Origin: Sinotaia quadrata
Lineage: Eukaryota; Mollusca; Gastropoda; Architaenioglossa; Viviparidae
Length of the DNA stretch: 64,000 nt
Reading direction: 5' to 3'
Assembly (NCBI GenBank): GCA_028829895.1
Contig: CM054183.1
Location: 69,301,571 to 69,365,570 of the forward strand
Position 1 is the stretch's first letter. Every line of letters begins with the position of its first letter. The translations under genes and the position numbers were made by a program. Of the stretch, positions 1 through 11,224 are shown piece after piece. The notes under the pieces were generated by a model. It did no database searches. It was not told the origin of the DNA and was given only the letters and a program-made list of their open reading frames with translations.

Positions 1-181
1 AAGCATGTGGTTGGTTCGAGAACTGGACAATGGTCCTAAAGTTACATAACATCTTGTCCTGTTCTAGAAGCACCTAGAAAAAGGAAGCTTTGAACAAAGG
101 GCCAAGGGTTTCAAATATTCGAATTTGAAGTAAACAAGGCAAGTGGGTCACGAAGTCGGACAATTTTATCAGACTGTGACA
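1..181 (-). repeat. 3' LTR of the minus-strand element, partial
   Basis: This is the U3 start of the 3' LTR, truncated by the window. The terminal TGTCAC, read on the minus strand, ends at 181 and is directly preceded on that strand by a purine-rich tract (plus-strand 182-194). Confidence 0.9.
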
Positions 182-194
182 CCCCCTTGCTTTT
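182..194 (-). other. Polypurine tract of the minus-strand element
   Basis: Read on the minus strand it is AAAAGCAAGGGGG, directly abutting the TG of the 3' LTR. This is the usual plus-strand primer of LTR elements. The same tract occurs at 16392-16404. Confidence 0.8.
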
Positions 195-405
195 GAGGCG
201 TTTATCTTACCAAAGATAAAATGCCTCCTACAAATTATGTATGATAAAATGTAGAAGTCCACAATGAAGAAAAATTTACACAAAAAAAAATTTCAACATT
301 CCTAGAAATAAAGTGTGCAACTATATTTCATATTTACAGGAAGGAATCCGTAGGGTTCAGTTAATTGATTAAACGACATTCTATCAGTACCGGCACTTGA
401 TGGCA

Positions 406-3400
406 TCAAGCACGACTCATGTAATCTGCGCCAACATTCAAAGACCCTTTGATGTAATGAATATTTGCGTCATACTGTGTCAGAAACAAAGACCAACGCG
501 TTAAACGGCTGTTCGTAAATTGCGCCTGTCCGAGAAAGGCCAACGGCTGGTGATCGCACTCAATGACAAAGGTTTTTCCGTACAAATAGTTTTCGAACTT
601 TTTTATGGCCCAAACTATTGCAAGACATTCCTTTTCACTGGTGGAATATTTCTGTTCAGTAGTTGTGAGTTTACGGCTTGCATATGCAACTGGGTGTTTG
701 GTGTCATTGTGTTCTTGTAATAACACTGCTCCTAATCCTGTGTTGCTAGCATCAGTCCTTAACAAGAATGGTTTTGTCAAATCTGGCAGTTTAACAACTA
801 AATCTGAAGTCAGTCTAGATTTCAGTGTGTCAAAAGCGTTTTGGCATGCATCAGTCCACACTACTTTTGTAGGCATATTCTTACGTGTCAAGTCAGTCAG
901 AGGACATGCAATGGCACTAAAATCTGGTACGAATTTTCTGTAGTAGTTAGCAAGACCAAGAAAACTTCTAACTTGTGTTTTTGTTAGCGGTTGTGAAGTG
1001 TCCTTAAGTTGTGCTATCTTAGCTTCACTTGGCGACATAGTTCCATGACTCAACTTGTGTCCCAAGAAGTCTAAGGAGAATTGTGCTATTTCACACTTCG
1101 TAGGGCGGGCAGTGAGGTTGGCTTGCTTTAATCTGGCTAGCACATCTCGTAAGAGTGTTAAGTGCTCCTCCCATGTCTGGGTGCCTAGAATTAAATCATC
1201 CATGAAGTTCTCAACTCCACGTCCGTACAGTGGTTCTAACAATGACCGCATCATTTTAGAAAAAATGCTTGGAGCGTTTGAAACTCCGAAAGGCATAACT
1301 TTCCATGTGTAGTTTCCTACTGGTGTAGTGAAAGCTAGTATGTGTCGATCAGTGTCCTTGACCTTGATTTGCCAAAAACCGCGTGACAAATCTATTTTGG
1401 TATAGTAATGAGCGTTAGCTAGCTTAGTGAAGATGAGATCCGGATCAGGAAGAGGTTCGGCACAAAACTCTGTCACTTGATTGAGTTTGCGGTAGTCTAC
1501 GCAAAAACGGAACGAGTTATCACGTTTTTTAATCAACACGATGGGTGATCCGTAGGCACTGTCAGTCTTCTCTATGACCCCTAGATCTAGCATAGTCTTA
1601 ATCTCACGTCTAACGTCATCTATCTTAGCGTGTGGCAACGGATACGGCTTCAAACGTATCGGTTTGTTGTCAGTCAGCTTCAGTGAAAATTCTATTAAGT
1701 CTGTCAACCCTGGTTTGTCTGTCAGAGTAGATGAGAACTCATTAAGCAATTCATTCACTTCTTTTTTCTGTCTTTCTGTCAAGGCTTCATTTACCCTAAC
1801 GTCTTTGACAGTTTCGTCCGTCTGTAGAGGACAGTTTGGTAAAGTACCAGTGACGCAATCAGTATCCCCCTCGTCTTCTGTAACTATCGTCGCTACGACA
1901 AAATCAGCTTGAGTGGTTTGATCCTCACGGCTTATGTACTTTTTGAGTAGGTTAACATGAAAGATTTTCTCTCTCTTTCCTGTCTGCACCTTATAGTTCA
2001 GTCCCCCTAGCTTGGCGGTAACTACAAAGGGCCCCTTCCATTTCATCTGAAGTTTGTTATGTGCTTCAGGAAGCAACAGTAACACTTTGTCATTAACTTC
2101 AAATTCTCTAGGTTTGGTGTGCTTATTGTAATATTCTGCCTGTCTAGACTGAGCTATCGTCAAGTTTTCCCGTGCTATCTTGCCTATAGTTTCAAGACGG
2201 TTTCTTAAGTCAGTGACGTATGTATAAGTTGTCTTAACTTCGTCATCTGTCTTTTCATCAGTCCAAAGTGCCTTCAAAATCATCATCGGTCCGCGTACAG
2301 TACGTCCGTAAAGTAGCTCAAATGGTGAAAACCCGGTGGAAGATTGTGGCACCTCCCTATATGCAAATAGTAGGGCAGGGATGTATCTGTCCCAGTCTTT
2401 CGGTTTATCTGTGGCGAGCTTTTTAAGTGCTGTTTTTAATGTCCCATTGTATTTTTCAATCAGACCATTTGCCTGGGGGTGGTATGGTGTGCAAGTAAGA
2501 TGTTTGATGGAAAGTAAACGATTTACTTCCTTCATTACGTTGCCTATGAATTGACTCCCCTGATCCGTCAAAATTTCAGTAGGAATTCCAACACGACTCC
2601 AAAGACCGAAAAGGGCTTCGGCGACAGTTTCAGTATCAATATTTTTCAATGGTACTGCGTCGGCGAATCTTGTTGCGTAATCAATAGTGGTCGGCACGTA
2701 TCGATTACCTCTCGTTGATGTGGGTATTATAGGCCCAATCAAATCCAATGCTACGCGCTTGTAGGGTTCACTGATCAGTTCAGGCTCTCCTAACGGTGCG
2801 GGTCTGATTGAATTTTTAGACTGTGTTCTCTGGCATGTGTCGCAACTTAACACGAATCTACGGATATCGGCAGTGATGCCCGGCCAATAAAACTCACTTG
2901 TAATACGACTAGTTGTTTTTTGTACACCCATGTGTGCACCAAAAAGACTCTCATGACCTAATCGTAATACGTCATTTCGTTTGGTTTGTGGAACGACTAA
3001 TTGTTTCCGAAATTCGTCTCCCACTTTCGAATAGCGGTACAATAAACCCTTTTTCAGAATAATGCACGCTTTCTTATTCGAATCGTCAGTGTTGACGTCA
3101 CTAACAAGTACAGCTTGTCTGCGTAACTTGTCTAGTGTTTCGTCCTCAGCTTGTAATATTTTAATCTCGCTAACTGTTGCTTTATCTACGGCTGGTGCGG
3201 CAGACATCGGTGCAGTTACAGATTTGTCTTTACTACTCGCTGCTCTGGTTACAGCGTTAACCAGTGGTGGTTCAGTTGAAGTTTGTTTTTTGCACGGCAA
3301 AACATACTTGCAACCAAGGATCACGTCATGCGGTGAGTTTTCCATAACTGCCGCTTTGACTGTTCCTTCTACAAAGTCTGAAACAATCGAGATCTCAGCT

Positions 3401-4803
3401 ACTGGTAAAATGTCTTGCTCGCCGTTTGCAAAGGTGACAGAGATTGTCTCCCCTGTGTAGTCGGTACGGTTAACTAATGATGCATTTACAATAGCGTCTA
3501 GCTCACACCCTGTATCAAGCAAAGCGATTGTATCGTGACCGTTTGCCTGTACTGGTGTTCGATTCGACTTTTCTGTTTTAGGTGTATGACTTTCTACTGC
3601 GTAAACTTTAGCTGTTTTCTTTTCAGGACATGTTCGTGAAAAATGGCCACTATCACCACAAGTGTAACATGCAAGATTCTTTTTATCTTTCTGTTTGTCG
3701 GACTTGTTTTTAGTGTCGGGTTTAGATGTTTTATCATCACGCTCATTAGGTGCCTTCCCGTCATTTTTCTTATCCTTTCGAGTCTGCGGTTCGTTCGGTC
3801 GAGACTTGTTGTTCGCGTGTGCGTTCGAGAATTGAGAATGTGCGTCATCAAAGCGATCGGCGGCGTTGCCTATCTCCTCTAGCGTAGATTTTTCCCTTAT
3901 TGCTAAGTGAATCAGTAGATCTGATTTGTATGACCCGAGAATATGGTCTTTTACCATTTCATCCCTAAGACCTGCGTACGTCTGTGGAGTTTCGGCTAGA
4001 TCTATCCATCTTTGGAACAAGTCAGCTACGCGTCGTATGTACTGTGCGTGCGTCTCTGAACTGGCTTTAGTGGCCTGTTTAAACTTACGTCGGTATGTAT
4101 CTGCTGTGAGTTTGTAACGTTTCAATAATGCGGCCTTGACTGTGTCGTAATTATCTGACTCAGAATCGCTAAGCTTATTGAACTCGTTTTTCGCACTGCC
4201 CTGCAATAACCCCGATAAATTTATCGCCCAATGTTCCGCTGGAATGTTTGTTGCTCTGGCTAACTTTTCAAACGTTTTTAAATACGCGTCTATTTGATCT
4301 TTGTTCTCATCAAATGGGACCATATTTATCTTTGGAATGATATTTTCAATTCTACTGTGATTATTTCCATCGCTAGAACGCGAATCACCACTGCTTCGGC
4401 GGTCACGGTTCGGATTAGTAACTTCTAGTTTCTTTACTTCCCATTCTAACCGTTTTATTTCCGCGTCTGCGGCGATGCGTTTGGCTTCTGTATCCGCTGC
4501 GATACGTTTTGTTTCAATGTCGGCTAATCTTTCAGCTTCTAACTTTTTAACTTCAGCTTCTTGCTTTTTAGCTTCTGCGTCAGCTGCGATGCGTTTAGCT
4601 TCAGTTTCGGCTAGTTTTTCAGCTTCTAACTTCTTCAGTTCGCGATTAGCAATACGTTCTTCTCTTTCTATCTCTTGCCTTTCTTTGTCCGCTTTTTCCG
4701 CTTTCTCTAGCTCAGTTTTGATGTAGCTAGTCAGTTCGTCACCCTGGTATCCTATCATGATACCGGCTTCTTTCAGGTCTTCGATAACCTGTTTGCGATC
4801 CAT
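406..4803 (-). CDS. Gag-pol polyprotein of the Gmr1-like retrotransposon (1465 aa)
   Basis: One uninterrupted ORF encodes gag and pol without a frameshift. From the N-terminus there is a charged, repeat-rich coiled coil (about residues 20-135), a capsid region ending in a SCAN-like helical part (about 220-320), a CCHC zinc knuckle (CYTCGDSGHFSRTC), a protease with an LLDTG active site, an integrase (H-H-C-C zinc finger; D, D-35-E core with LTDQGSQF), a reverse transcriptase with KIDLSRGFWQ and the catalytic FMDD, and RNase H (LRTDAS to ECDHQPL). There is no chromodomain and no envelope ORF. Relative to the plus copy it carries about 20 extra residues in the coiled coil. A few substitutions lie elsewhere, including Gly for Asp in the YWPGITAD segment of integrase. 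The start is the first Met, just after a leader of about 620 nt. Confidence 0.95.
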   Translation of the reverse strand: MDRKQVIEDLKEAGIMIGYQGDELTSYIKTELEKAEKADKERQEIEREERIANRELKKLEAEKLAETEAKRIAADAEAKKQEAEVKKLEAERLADIETKRIAADTEAKRIAADAEIKRLEWEVKKLEVTNPNRDRRSSGDSRSSDGNNHSRIENIIPKINMVPFDENKDQIDAYLKTFEKLARATNIPAEHWAINLSGLLQGSAKNEFNKLSDSESDNYDTVKAALLKRYKLTADTYRRKFKQATKASSETHAQYIRRVADLFQRWIDLAETPQTYAGLRDEMVKDHILGSYKSDLLIHLAIREKSTLEEIGNAADRFDDAHSQFSNAHANNKSRPNEPQTRKDKKNDGKAPNERDDKTSKPDTKNKSDKQKDKKNLACYTCGDSGHFSRTCPEKKTAKVYAVESHTPKTEKSNRTPVQANGHDTIALLDTGCELDAIVNASLVNRTDYTGETISVTFANGEQDILPVAEISIVSDFVEGTVKAAVMENSPHDVILGCKYVLPCKKQTSTEPPLVNAVTRAASSKDKSVTAPMSAAPAVDKATVSEIKILQAEDETLDKLRRQAVLVSDVNTDDSNKKACIILKKGLLYRYSKVGDEFRKQLVVPQTKRNDVLRLGHESLFGAHMGVQKTTSRITSEFYWPGITADIRRFVLSCDTCQRTQSKNSIRPAPLGEPELISEPYKRVALDLIGPIIPTSTRGNRYVPTTIDYATRFADAVPLKNIDTETVAEALFGLWSRVGIPTEILTDQGSQFIGNVMKEVNRLLSIKHLTCTPYHPQANGLIEKYNGTLKTALKKLATDKPKDWDRYIPALLFAYREVPQSSTGFSPFELLYGRTVRGPMMILKALWTDEKTDDEVKTTYTYVTDLRNRLETIGKIARENLTIAQSRQAEYYNKHTKPREFEVNDKVLLLLPEAHNKLQMKWKGPFVVTAKLGGLNYKVQTGKREKIFHVNLLKKYISREDQTTQADFVVATIVTEDEGDTDCVTGTLPNCPLQTDETVKDVRVNEALTERQKKEVNELLNEFSSTLTDKPGLTDLIEFSLKLTDNKPIRLKPYPLPHAKIDDVRREIKTMLDLGVIEKTDSAYGSPIVLIKKRDNSFRFCVDYRKLNQVTEFCAEPLPDPDLIFTKLANAHYYTKIDLSRGFWQIKVKDTDRHILAFTTPVGNYTWKVMPFGVSNAPSIFSKMMRSLLEPLYGRGVENFMDDLILGTQTWEEHLTLLRDVLARLKQANLTARPTKCEIAQFSLDFLGHKLSHGTMSPSEAKIAQLKDTSQPLTKTQVRSFLGLANYYRKFVPDFSAIACPLTDLTRKNMPTKVVWTDACQNAFDTLKSRLTSDLVVKLPDLTKPFLLRTDASNTGLGAVLLQEHNDTKHPVAYASRKLTTTEQKYSTSEKECLAIVWAIKKFENYLYGKTFVIECDHQPLAFLGQAQFTNSRLTRWSLFLTQYDANIHYIKGSLNVGADYMSRA

Positions 4804-5403
4804 TTTACTGTCTTAGCGCGCTGGCTACAATAAGAATGTATCTCGTGAATTGTGTGTTTTAACCGTCGGCGATAACTCCGCTTATCCCGAAAATAACTTT
4901 TAGGCTACAACCTTACAAAAATTATTTAATTTACTCAGAACACCTTCCGAAATAAATTACGCGTTAACTCTTTACACGTTTCACCTGCTTGTCACAGTGT
5001 CCGCTGTTCCAAGACTTCCGTAATGTCACGGCTCCTACCATACAACATTACACATTATATCTAGCACCCTAAATATAATAGTCCGAAGTCTGTTACTACC
5101 GATAACTCTCCTAGCTGGCGGTATAACCTTCGACTCCTCACAATGAAGTACTCAGTAACACAATACTAAATAAATCATTCAATAGCTAACATGACATATT
5201 TAACTACGCTTAAATATATCAACATTAACTAACATGCACGCTACTCTGCAAAAGAATACATGCACATGTCACAACAAAAGCAAAGAAAATCAGTGATACA
5301 AAAATCAAAAGAACAATTGGCAATTTCTTTTCGTTCGTTCGTTTCTAGGTTTATGATGCGCCCTATGTATAAAAATGTTACAATTTACAATTTAATACAT
5401 ATC
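4804..5403 (-). other. Untranslated leader of the minus-strand element
   Basis: This sequence lies between the primer binding site and the gag start codon. It is nearly the reverse complement of 11244-11841 and has no long ORF. It probably carries the packaging and translation signals, which I cannot locate. Confidence 0.75.
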
Positions 5404-5422
5404 AATCCCGGACGAGCCCCCA
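5404..5422 (-). other. Primer binding site, tRNA-Pro type
   Basis: On the minus strand this reads TGGGGGCTCGTCCGGGATT, two bases after the end of the 5' LTR. It is complementary to the 3' end of tRNA-Pro, the same 18-nt site used by murine leukaemia virus. The other copy has a different sequence at this position. Confidence 0.85.
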
Positions 5423-5424
5423 CT

Positions 5425-6967
5425 TGTTACGTTTCCAGTATTTATTTAAAGACCCTGCTTAGAATAATTAAAAGACTTTAAATATAATTAATTCTTCCTC
5501 TCATATTCTACGCAGACTGGTTGCTCAATTTATTATCTGACTAATTAAAAGTGCGTCTTGTAGTTCAGACGACAAATTTACAGACTAATAAACTGCGAAC
5601 TTTTAGCTAGATTTGAAAACAGTTAAATCCCTCTAAATTAATATGCACTCGTCATCAATCTTTCTGCTCATCCGCCCCCATTCAAATCTAAGAATTAATC
5701 TAATTGGTCTATTGTGCATAGAAATCAACTACTAAGAGGTATTAACAAAGGAAATAAGATTTAATAAAGTTTAACAAATTAACAATAAATCGAATGCAAC
5801 GCGAATAGTCTTCACTCTGTCTTTACGCGCCTATGCCTGATTTTTGTCAATCTAAATTGCCAGAAAAGTGTTCCTTTGAGATCTGTACACTTGATCTTGC
5901 ACTTAGCTCTATTCTTGTATCCTTGGTCTCAACACTCAGTCATGCTGATTCGTTCCCTCAGTCCCCCTTTAACGACACACGTGGTGCATAAGGAATGATG
6001 TCCCTTTGTTAGTGGCTAGGAACTGGAATTTTTGCAGCATGGCCCTCAGAGTGGATTTCGACACGCTTACACCAATAAGCTAGTGCAGGTGAGGCATGGG
6101 TGAACATGAACCATGAGCCGACCTGTGGATGCAACGTGTTTGGATATAATTCTCAACCTAACAGGTCCTACCTAGGCATGGCTCAATTAAATGCGCTGAA
6201 CAAAGAGTTTCGACCTCGCGTCGCTTACAATTAAATTTTAGAAAAAATATAATCGTCTCACATGTGTTCCATTTAACAGTCATGACGTATGAAGCAATAA
6301 AATAGATACAACGTTAAATTAATGTTCATACAAGAGGTAATTCAAACCGACAGAGCGCTTCACAATTTACAATTAAAATTACACGCAATAATTGAATTAC
6401 ATGAAGAATTCATATCGAGCGCAGCATTCTGGCTCTTAGTGAATTAAAACAATATAAATTAAAGTACAGAAATGGAAAAATGGTTACAATAAATTTATAT
6501 TCCGTAACATATAGGTTTTCAGCTATTTCTCTGAACCATGCTCAAGTGTATATGGAAATCATATAATACATAGCACAAATACATACTGAAACAATACATA
6601 GGCAAATACTATTAAATAAAATGATACCTTTGAGAGAAGTCGAAGGGTACCTTGATTCTCTATGGCGCCGGCTGCCTCTCACGACCCGAGTAAGCTGATG
6701 GAATTAGCTAAAATGTGCTCGAAGTGAGGGAGCGGAAGCGTGTGGGTACATATATAGAAAGGTATATTGCGTATCACGTGACTGTTCGCAAAGCATGTGG
6801 TTGGTTCGAGAACTGGACAATGGTCCTAAAGTTACATAACATCTTGTCCTGTTCTAGAAGCACCTAGAAAAAGGAAGCTTTGAACAAAGGGCCAAGGGTT
6901 TCAAATATTCGAATTTGAAGTAAACAAGGCAAGTGGGTCACGAAGTCGGACAATTTTATCAGACTGT

Positions 6968-6971
<4 letters not shown>
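5425..6971 (-). repeat. 5' LTR of the minus-strand element (1547 bp)
   Basis: On the minus strand it starts TGTCAC and ends GTAACA, giving TG...CA termini. It aligns end to end with the 1550-bp LTRs of the plus copy, with scattered substitutions that are visible in the first 45 bases. A TATA-like run and a CACGTG lie in the promoter part, and AATAAA lies close to the 3' end, as in the plus copy. Confidence 0.93.
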
Positions 6972-7005
<34 letters not shown>

Positions 7006-7078
7006 TACACACACACACGTACACACACCCACACACACCCACACACACATACACGTACACACACATACACCACACACA

Positions 7079-7115
<37 letters not shown>

Positions 7116-7128
7116 ACACACACACATA
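6972..7128. repeat. (CA)n compound microsatellite
   Basis: CA dinucleotide tract with CGTACA and CCCA interruptions, directly abutting the LTR. The cysteine/valine-rich reading frames here are repeat artefacts. Confidence 0.95.
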
Positions 7129-7557
7129 TTAACATTACACACTTTAACAAGGAAATACATAACGCACACACAATGAACACGTGCATACTAAAGTAAGAAA
7201 GGATTATTTCTCAAGTCAAGAACTGAAATAATGACAAAAGGGATGAGAAGTCTTGCGCAAGGTTTTCCGGCAAAACCTGCTCTACTCAAAATGACCCACC
7301 CTTCCACCCAAATATGCTCACAAAGAAAGTGCAGTCTGTGCCTGTCTTTCATGATTCACAAAATATTAACTGTTTGCCACGGTGGTGAGCGGAAAATTGT
7401 GTGTATGTGACTTGTATATCGTATACCTATTATAATTCATATTACAATTCACACATTTAATTCTATGATTTATTCATACTTAGTTACGTTGTTATGATTG
7501 TTTCCATAAACACGTATATTATAGATTGAAAGTAAATGGAAATGGAAGTAAGTGATT

Positions 7558-7629
7558 GTGCAGAAATTATTAACCTCTCGTCCAGAGGATCGTGTGCAGA
7601 AATTATTAACCTCTCGCCCAGAGGATCGT
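7558..7629. repeat. 36-bp tandem duplication (2 copies)
   Basis: Two copies of a 36-bp unit beginning GTGCAGAAATTATTAACC, with one substitution (CGTCC/CGCCC). Each unit contains the short inverted repeat CTCT...AGAGG. Confidence 0.9.
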
Positions 7630-7672
7630 GGTGTTAGCTCGCTCGAAGTAAAAGATGTTTTTATTTTGTTTA

Positions 7673-7719
7673 TGAATGTGTGTGTGTGTGTGAGTGTGTT
7701 AGTGTGTGTGTGTGAATGT

Positions 7720-7756
<37 letters not shown>

Positions 7757-7780
7757 TGTGTGTGTGAATGTGTGTGTGTA
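7673..7780. repeat. (TG)n imperfect microsatellite
   Basis: TG repeat interrupted by GTGAATGTG and GTGAGTG variants. Confidence 0.9.
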
Positions 7781-8869
7781 ATTTAAAATTGTGTATGTAA
7801 TTTAAAAGACTCTGTCTTTTATCTCTCCGACACAACTCACATAGTAAATAAGATTTAAACTATAGCTACGTGTGACCCAATACTATAAGTGTAATTCAAA
7901 GGAACGCCAAAGAACTACACTAAATTAATTTTGATTCAAAGGAAAGCAAGGCGCATTGCATTGTGGTACTAGTTTAGTGATAACACTATTCAGACAAAGC
8001 ATCAATGGGATCAATGCGATCAATTACAATAGCCGTTTCCTTGGTCTATGTATTTTTTTTTAGAAACTTCAGTCTGACGTGCATTGTTCCACAACTCTTT
8101 TTTTGTTTAATACCTACGCCTGGTAACTGTAAAATAAAATGTTTTTTTAAATGCTTAAAAAAAAATCACCTAACATGCATTGCCAACAAATATTTAGTGT
8201 GATGTGACTGCTTAATACATTCTTTCACTGATGACATTTTATTTAGTTTCATTTTATGTCAATACCTCAGCTTCTTCTCACTTCTGGAAATTATTTCCCG
8301 ATCGAGATTATAAATTTGAACTGATTATCTGTAATATTAATAGTGTTCTATTTTTTCTTGTACTAGTCGGCGATTATAAAGTTTAAATATGGTATTAATT
8401 TATCAAAACGGTCGGCATATCTGTAAGTTCTAATAAACTATAATTTTGAGCGGTGGCATGCAATATTAATAAACTCACCTACCGTACAACTATCTAAAAA
8501 TGTTTATATTGCATTGAATGCTATAACAATATGATTGTATTGGTGTCTTATTTTATATTTAGTTTAGTTCCCAAAATTATTGCATGTATTAAACATTTAA
8601 ACTAATTTTAGTTTATTATGTGAATTTTCTCGTGATATGAAAAGATCGCAAAATTATTTTTTAAATTTAATTTATTTATGTGATACTCATACTTGTTTAG
8701 GTGTGTAAATGCGTACTTGTTTACTGATAACACATCAGATTCATACACATTTTTTCTGTGACTTCTTTTCTGTGACTTTTTTCTTGTGACATTTTTCACA
8801 TTGGAAAAAAAAAATGACATTAGGAAAACTTGTGACTTTTTCCCCCTGACAATTGCCACGCTATGCTAT

Positions 8870-9275
8870 CTCTTTTAGCTTGTCTTTCGTAGTATCCGTT
8901 ATCTTGTCTGTTATAACGTTCTGTCCTCTCTTAACCGGCTTCTCGCAACTTGTCTCTCATGGCTAAGTCGCATATCACTATCTCAAAGCCTGTCTCTCTT
9001 AATTTGTCTCTGTAGCTTGTCTCCCACAGCAATCTTCCTTATCCTAGCTTATCTCGAAGCTTGTCTCTTATAGTTTTTCATAATTTGAGTGTCGTAGTGT
9101 GTCTTTCATAGCAATCTGTCCTAGCCTAAGTTCCTTTGCTTGTCTCTCTCTTGCATTCTGTCTTAGCTTGTCTCTTATCTTATATCTAGCTCTCTTATCA
9201 ACTACCTTAGCTTCTCTCTTATCAAGTACCTTAGCTTGTCTCTTATCTTCTATATAGCCTTCTCTATCAAGTTTC
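8870..9275. repeat. Degenerate pyrimidine-rich array (CTTGTCTCTTAG-like)
   Basis: Many diverged copies of a word close to TAGCTTGTCTCTTA occur at irregular spacing of about 15-40 bp. This is an old, decayed minisatellite on the plus strand. Confidence 0.7.
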
Positions 9276-9388
9276 TTAGCTAGTTTTGGGGAAAGTAGTA
9301 GCCTGTTTTTTCATAACCTTGTCGTAATCTGTCTCTTACAGCTTTATTTAGTTTGCCTTTTAGCTTTCTCTCGAAGTTATATACGTAA

Positions 9389-9389
<1 letters not shown>

Positions 9390-9447
<58 letters not shown>
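9390..9447. repeat. (CA)n microsatellite
   Basis: About 29 uninterrupted CA units followed by a short GA run. Confidence 0.97.
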
Positions 9448-9450
<3 letters not shown>

Positions 9451-9667
9451 AGAGTCTAGAGGGTTGCAGTTTAACCGATCCGCGCGACCAAACACCTCAA
9501 CAGGGACAAAAACTGCGATAATGCACGTTTTATCGATGACACTTGTACAAAGCTCCTTGTGTGTCAAAATAAATTACTTTTGAAAATTAGTTGGGTCTTT
9601 TCCCCACTTTCTTTTGAGTCGCAATGAACAGCACAGTGACCCAGTATTTAACTGCTCTTCGGTTGCA

Positions 9668-9672
9668 TTGAT
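9668..9672. other. Target-site duplication, left copy (TTGAT)
   Basis: TTGAT directly precedes the TG of the 5' LTR and is repeated at 17955-17959 after the CA of the 3' LTR. Five bases is the usual length for gypsy-type integrases. Confidence 0.9.
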
Positions 9673-9867
9673 TGTCACGAGTCTGATAAAAATGTCCGAC
9701 CTGATGACCCACTTGCCTTGTTTACTTCAAATTCGAATATTTGAAACCCTTGACCCCTTTGTTCAAAGCTTCCTTTTTCTAGGTGCTTCTAGAACAGGTC
9801 AAGATGTTATGTAACTTTAGGACCATTGTCCAGTTCTCGAACCAACCACATGCTTTGCGAACAGTCA

Positions 9868-9897
9868 CGTGATACGCAATATACCTTTCTATATATG
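9868..9897 (+). promoter_or_regulatory. Putative LTR core promoter (E-box and TATA-like)
   Basis: CACGTG is followed about 20 bases later by CTATATATG. This is the only TATA-like motif in a plausible U3 position, and the same arrangement occurs in all visible LTR copies. The transcription start is not known. Confidence 0.45.
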
Positions 9898-11200
9898 TAC
9901 CCACACGCTTCCGCTCCCTCACTTCGAGCACATTTTAGCTAATTCCATCAGCTTACTCGGGTCGTGAGAGGCAGCCGGCGCCATAGAGAATCAAGGTACC
10001 CTTCGACTTCTCTCAAAGGTATCATTTTATTTAATAGTATTTGCCTATGTATTGTTTAAGTATGTATTTGTGCTATGTATTATATGATTTCCATATACAC
10101 TTGAGCATGGTTCAGAGAAATAGCTGAAAACCTATATGTTACGGAATATAAATTTATTGTAACCATTTTTCCATTTCTGTACTTTAATTTATATTGTTTT
10201 AATTCACTAAGAGCCAGAATGCTGCGCTCGATATGAATTCTTCATGTAATTCAATTATTGCGTGTAATTTTAATTGTAAATTGTGAAGCGCTCTGTCGGT
10301 TTGAATTACCTCTTGTATGAACATTAATTTAACGTTGTATCTATTTTATTGCTTCATACGTCATGACTGTTAAATGGAACACATGTGAGACGATTATATT
10401 TTTTCTAAAATCTAATTGTAAGCGACGCGAGGTCGAAACTCTTTGTTCAGCGCATTTAATTGAGCCATGCCTAGGTAGGACCTGTTAGGTTGAGAATTAT
10501 ATCCAAACACGTTGCATCCACAGGTCGGCTCATGGTTCATGGTCACCCATGCCTCACCTGCATTAGCTTATTGGTACAAGCGGGTCGAAATCCACTCTGA
10601 GGGCCATGCTGCTAAAAATTCCAGTTCCTAGCCACTAACCAAGGGACACCATTCCTTATGCACCACGTGTGTCGTTAAAGGGGGACTGAGGGAACGAACC
10701 GGCATGACTGAGTGTTGAGACCAAGGATACAAGAAAAGAGCTAAGTGCAAGATCAAGTGTACAGATCTCAAAGGAACACTTTTCTGGCAATTTAGATTGA
10801 CAAAAATCAGGCATAGGCGCGTAAAGACAGAGTGAAGACTATTCGCGTTGCATTCGATTTATTGTTAATTTGTTAAACTTTATTAAATCTTATTTTCTTT
10901 GTTAATACCTCTTAGTAGTTGATTTCTATGCACAATAGACCAATTAGATTAATTCTTAGATTTGAATGGGGGCGGATGAGCAGAAAGATTGATGACGAGT
11001 GCATATTAATTTAGAGGGATTTAACTGTTTTCAAATCTAGCTAAAAGTTCGCAGTTTATTAGTCTGTAAATTTGTCGTCTGAACTACAAGACGCACTTTT
11101 AATTAGTCAGATAATAAATTGAGCAACCAGTCTGCGTAGAATATGAGAGGAAGAATTAATTATATTTAAAGTCTTTTAATTATTCTAAGCAGGGTCTTTA

Positions 11201-11206
11201 AATAAA
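11201..11206 (+). terminator. LTR polyadenylation signal AATAAA
   Basis: AATAAA lies 16 bases before the LTR end, with a matching copy in the 3' LTR at 17933-17938. Inference: it is the 3'-end processing signal of the element's RNA. Confidence 0.5.
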
Positions 11207-11224
11207 TACTGGAAACGTAACAAG

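Larger units (their letters stand above)
1..6971 (-). mobile_element. Gmr1-like Ty3/gypsy LTR retrotransposon, minus-strand copy, cut by the window edge
   Basis: Seen: a partial 3' LTR (1-181), polypurine tract, single gag-pol ORF (406-4803), leader, primer binding site (5404-5422) and a full 5' LTR (5425-6971), all on the minus strand. The 181 bases at the left edge match 6791-6971 without a difference I can see, so the two LTRs are very similar where both are visible. The ORF has no stop or frameshift. The element ends directly on a CA microsatellite at 6972. The outer flank of its 3' LTR, and so its target duplication, lies outside the window. Known: the integrase-before-RT order in a gypsy-type element defines the Gmr1-like group. 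Inference: it is young and possibly still competent. Confidence 0.93.
7129..9389. other. Spacer between the two retrotransposons, no gene seen
   Basis: AT-rich sequence that separates two head-to-head elements. It holds a 36-bp tandem duplication, a TG microsatellite and a degenerate CTTGTCTCTTAG-type array, each listed separately. I find no convincing coding exon. Confidence 0.6.
9673..11222 (+). repeat. 5' LTR of the plus-strand element (1550 bp)
   Basis: TG...CA ended. It is the same length as the 3' LTR and essentially identical to it. It contains CACGTG near 9868, a TATA-like TATATAT near 9890 and AATAAA at 11201-11206, sixteen bases before its end. Confidence 0.96.

Noticed and set aside
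406..4803. Short plus-strand ORFs inside the minus-strand gag-pol, and their mirror images at 11919-16065
   Set aside because: They are shadows of the polyprotein and appear at matching places in both copies.
6864..7196. Long Cys/Val- or His/Thr-rich ORFs over CA/TG tracts (also at 28403-28933, 36229-37137, 51335-51631)
   Set aside because: They are direct translations of dinucleotide repeats on both strands, without any other coding signal.
9568..9672. Possible extension of the 5' LTR to the left
   Set aside because: Similarity to the 3' LTR stops exactly at the TG at 9673, and the target duplication confirms the boundary.
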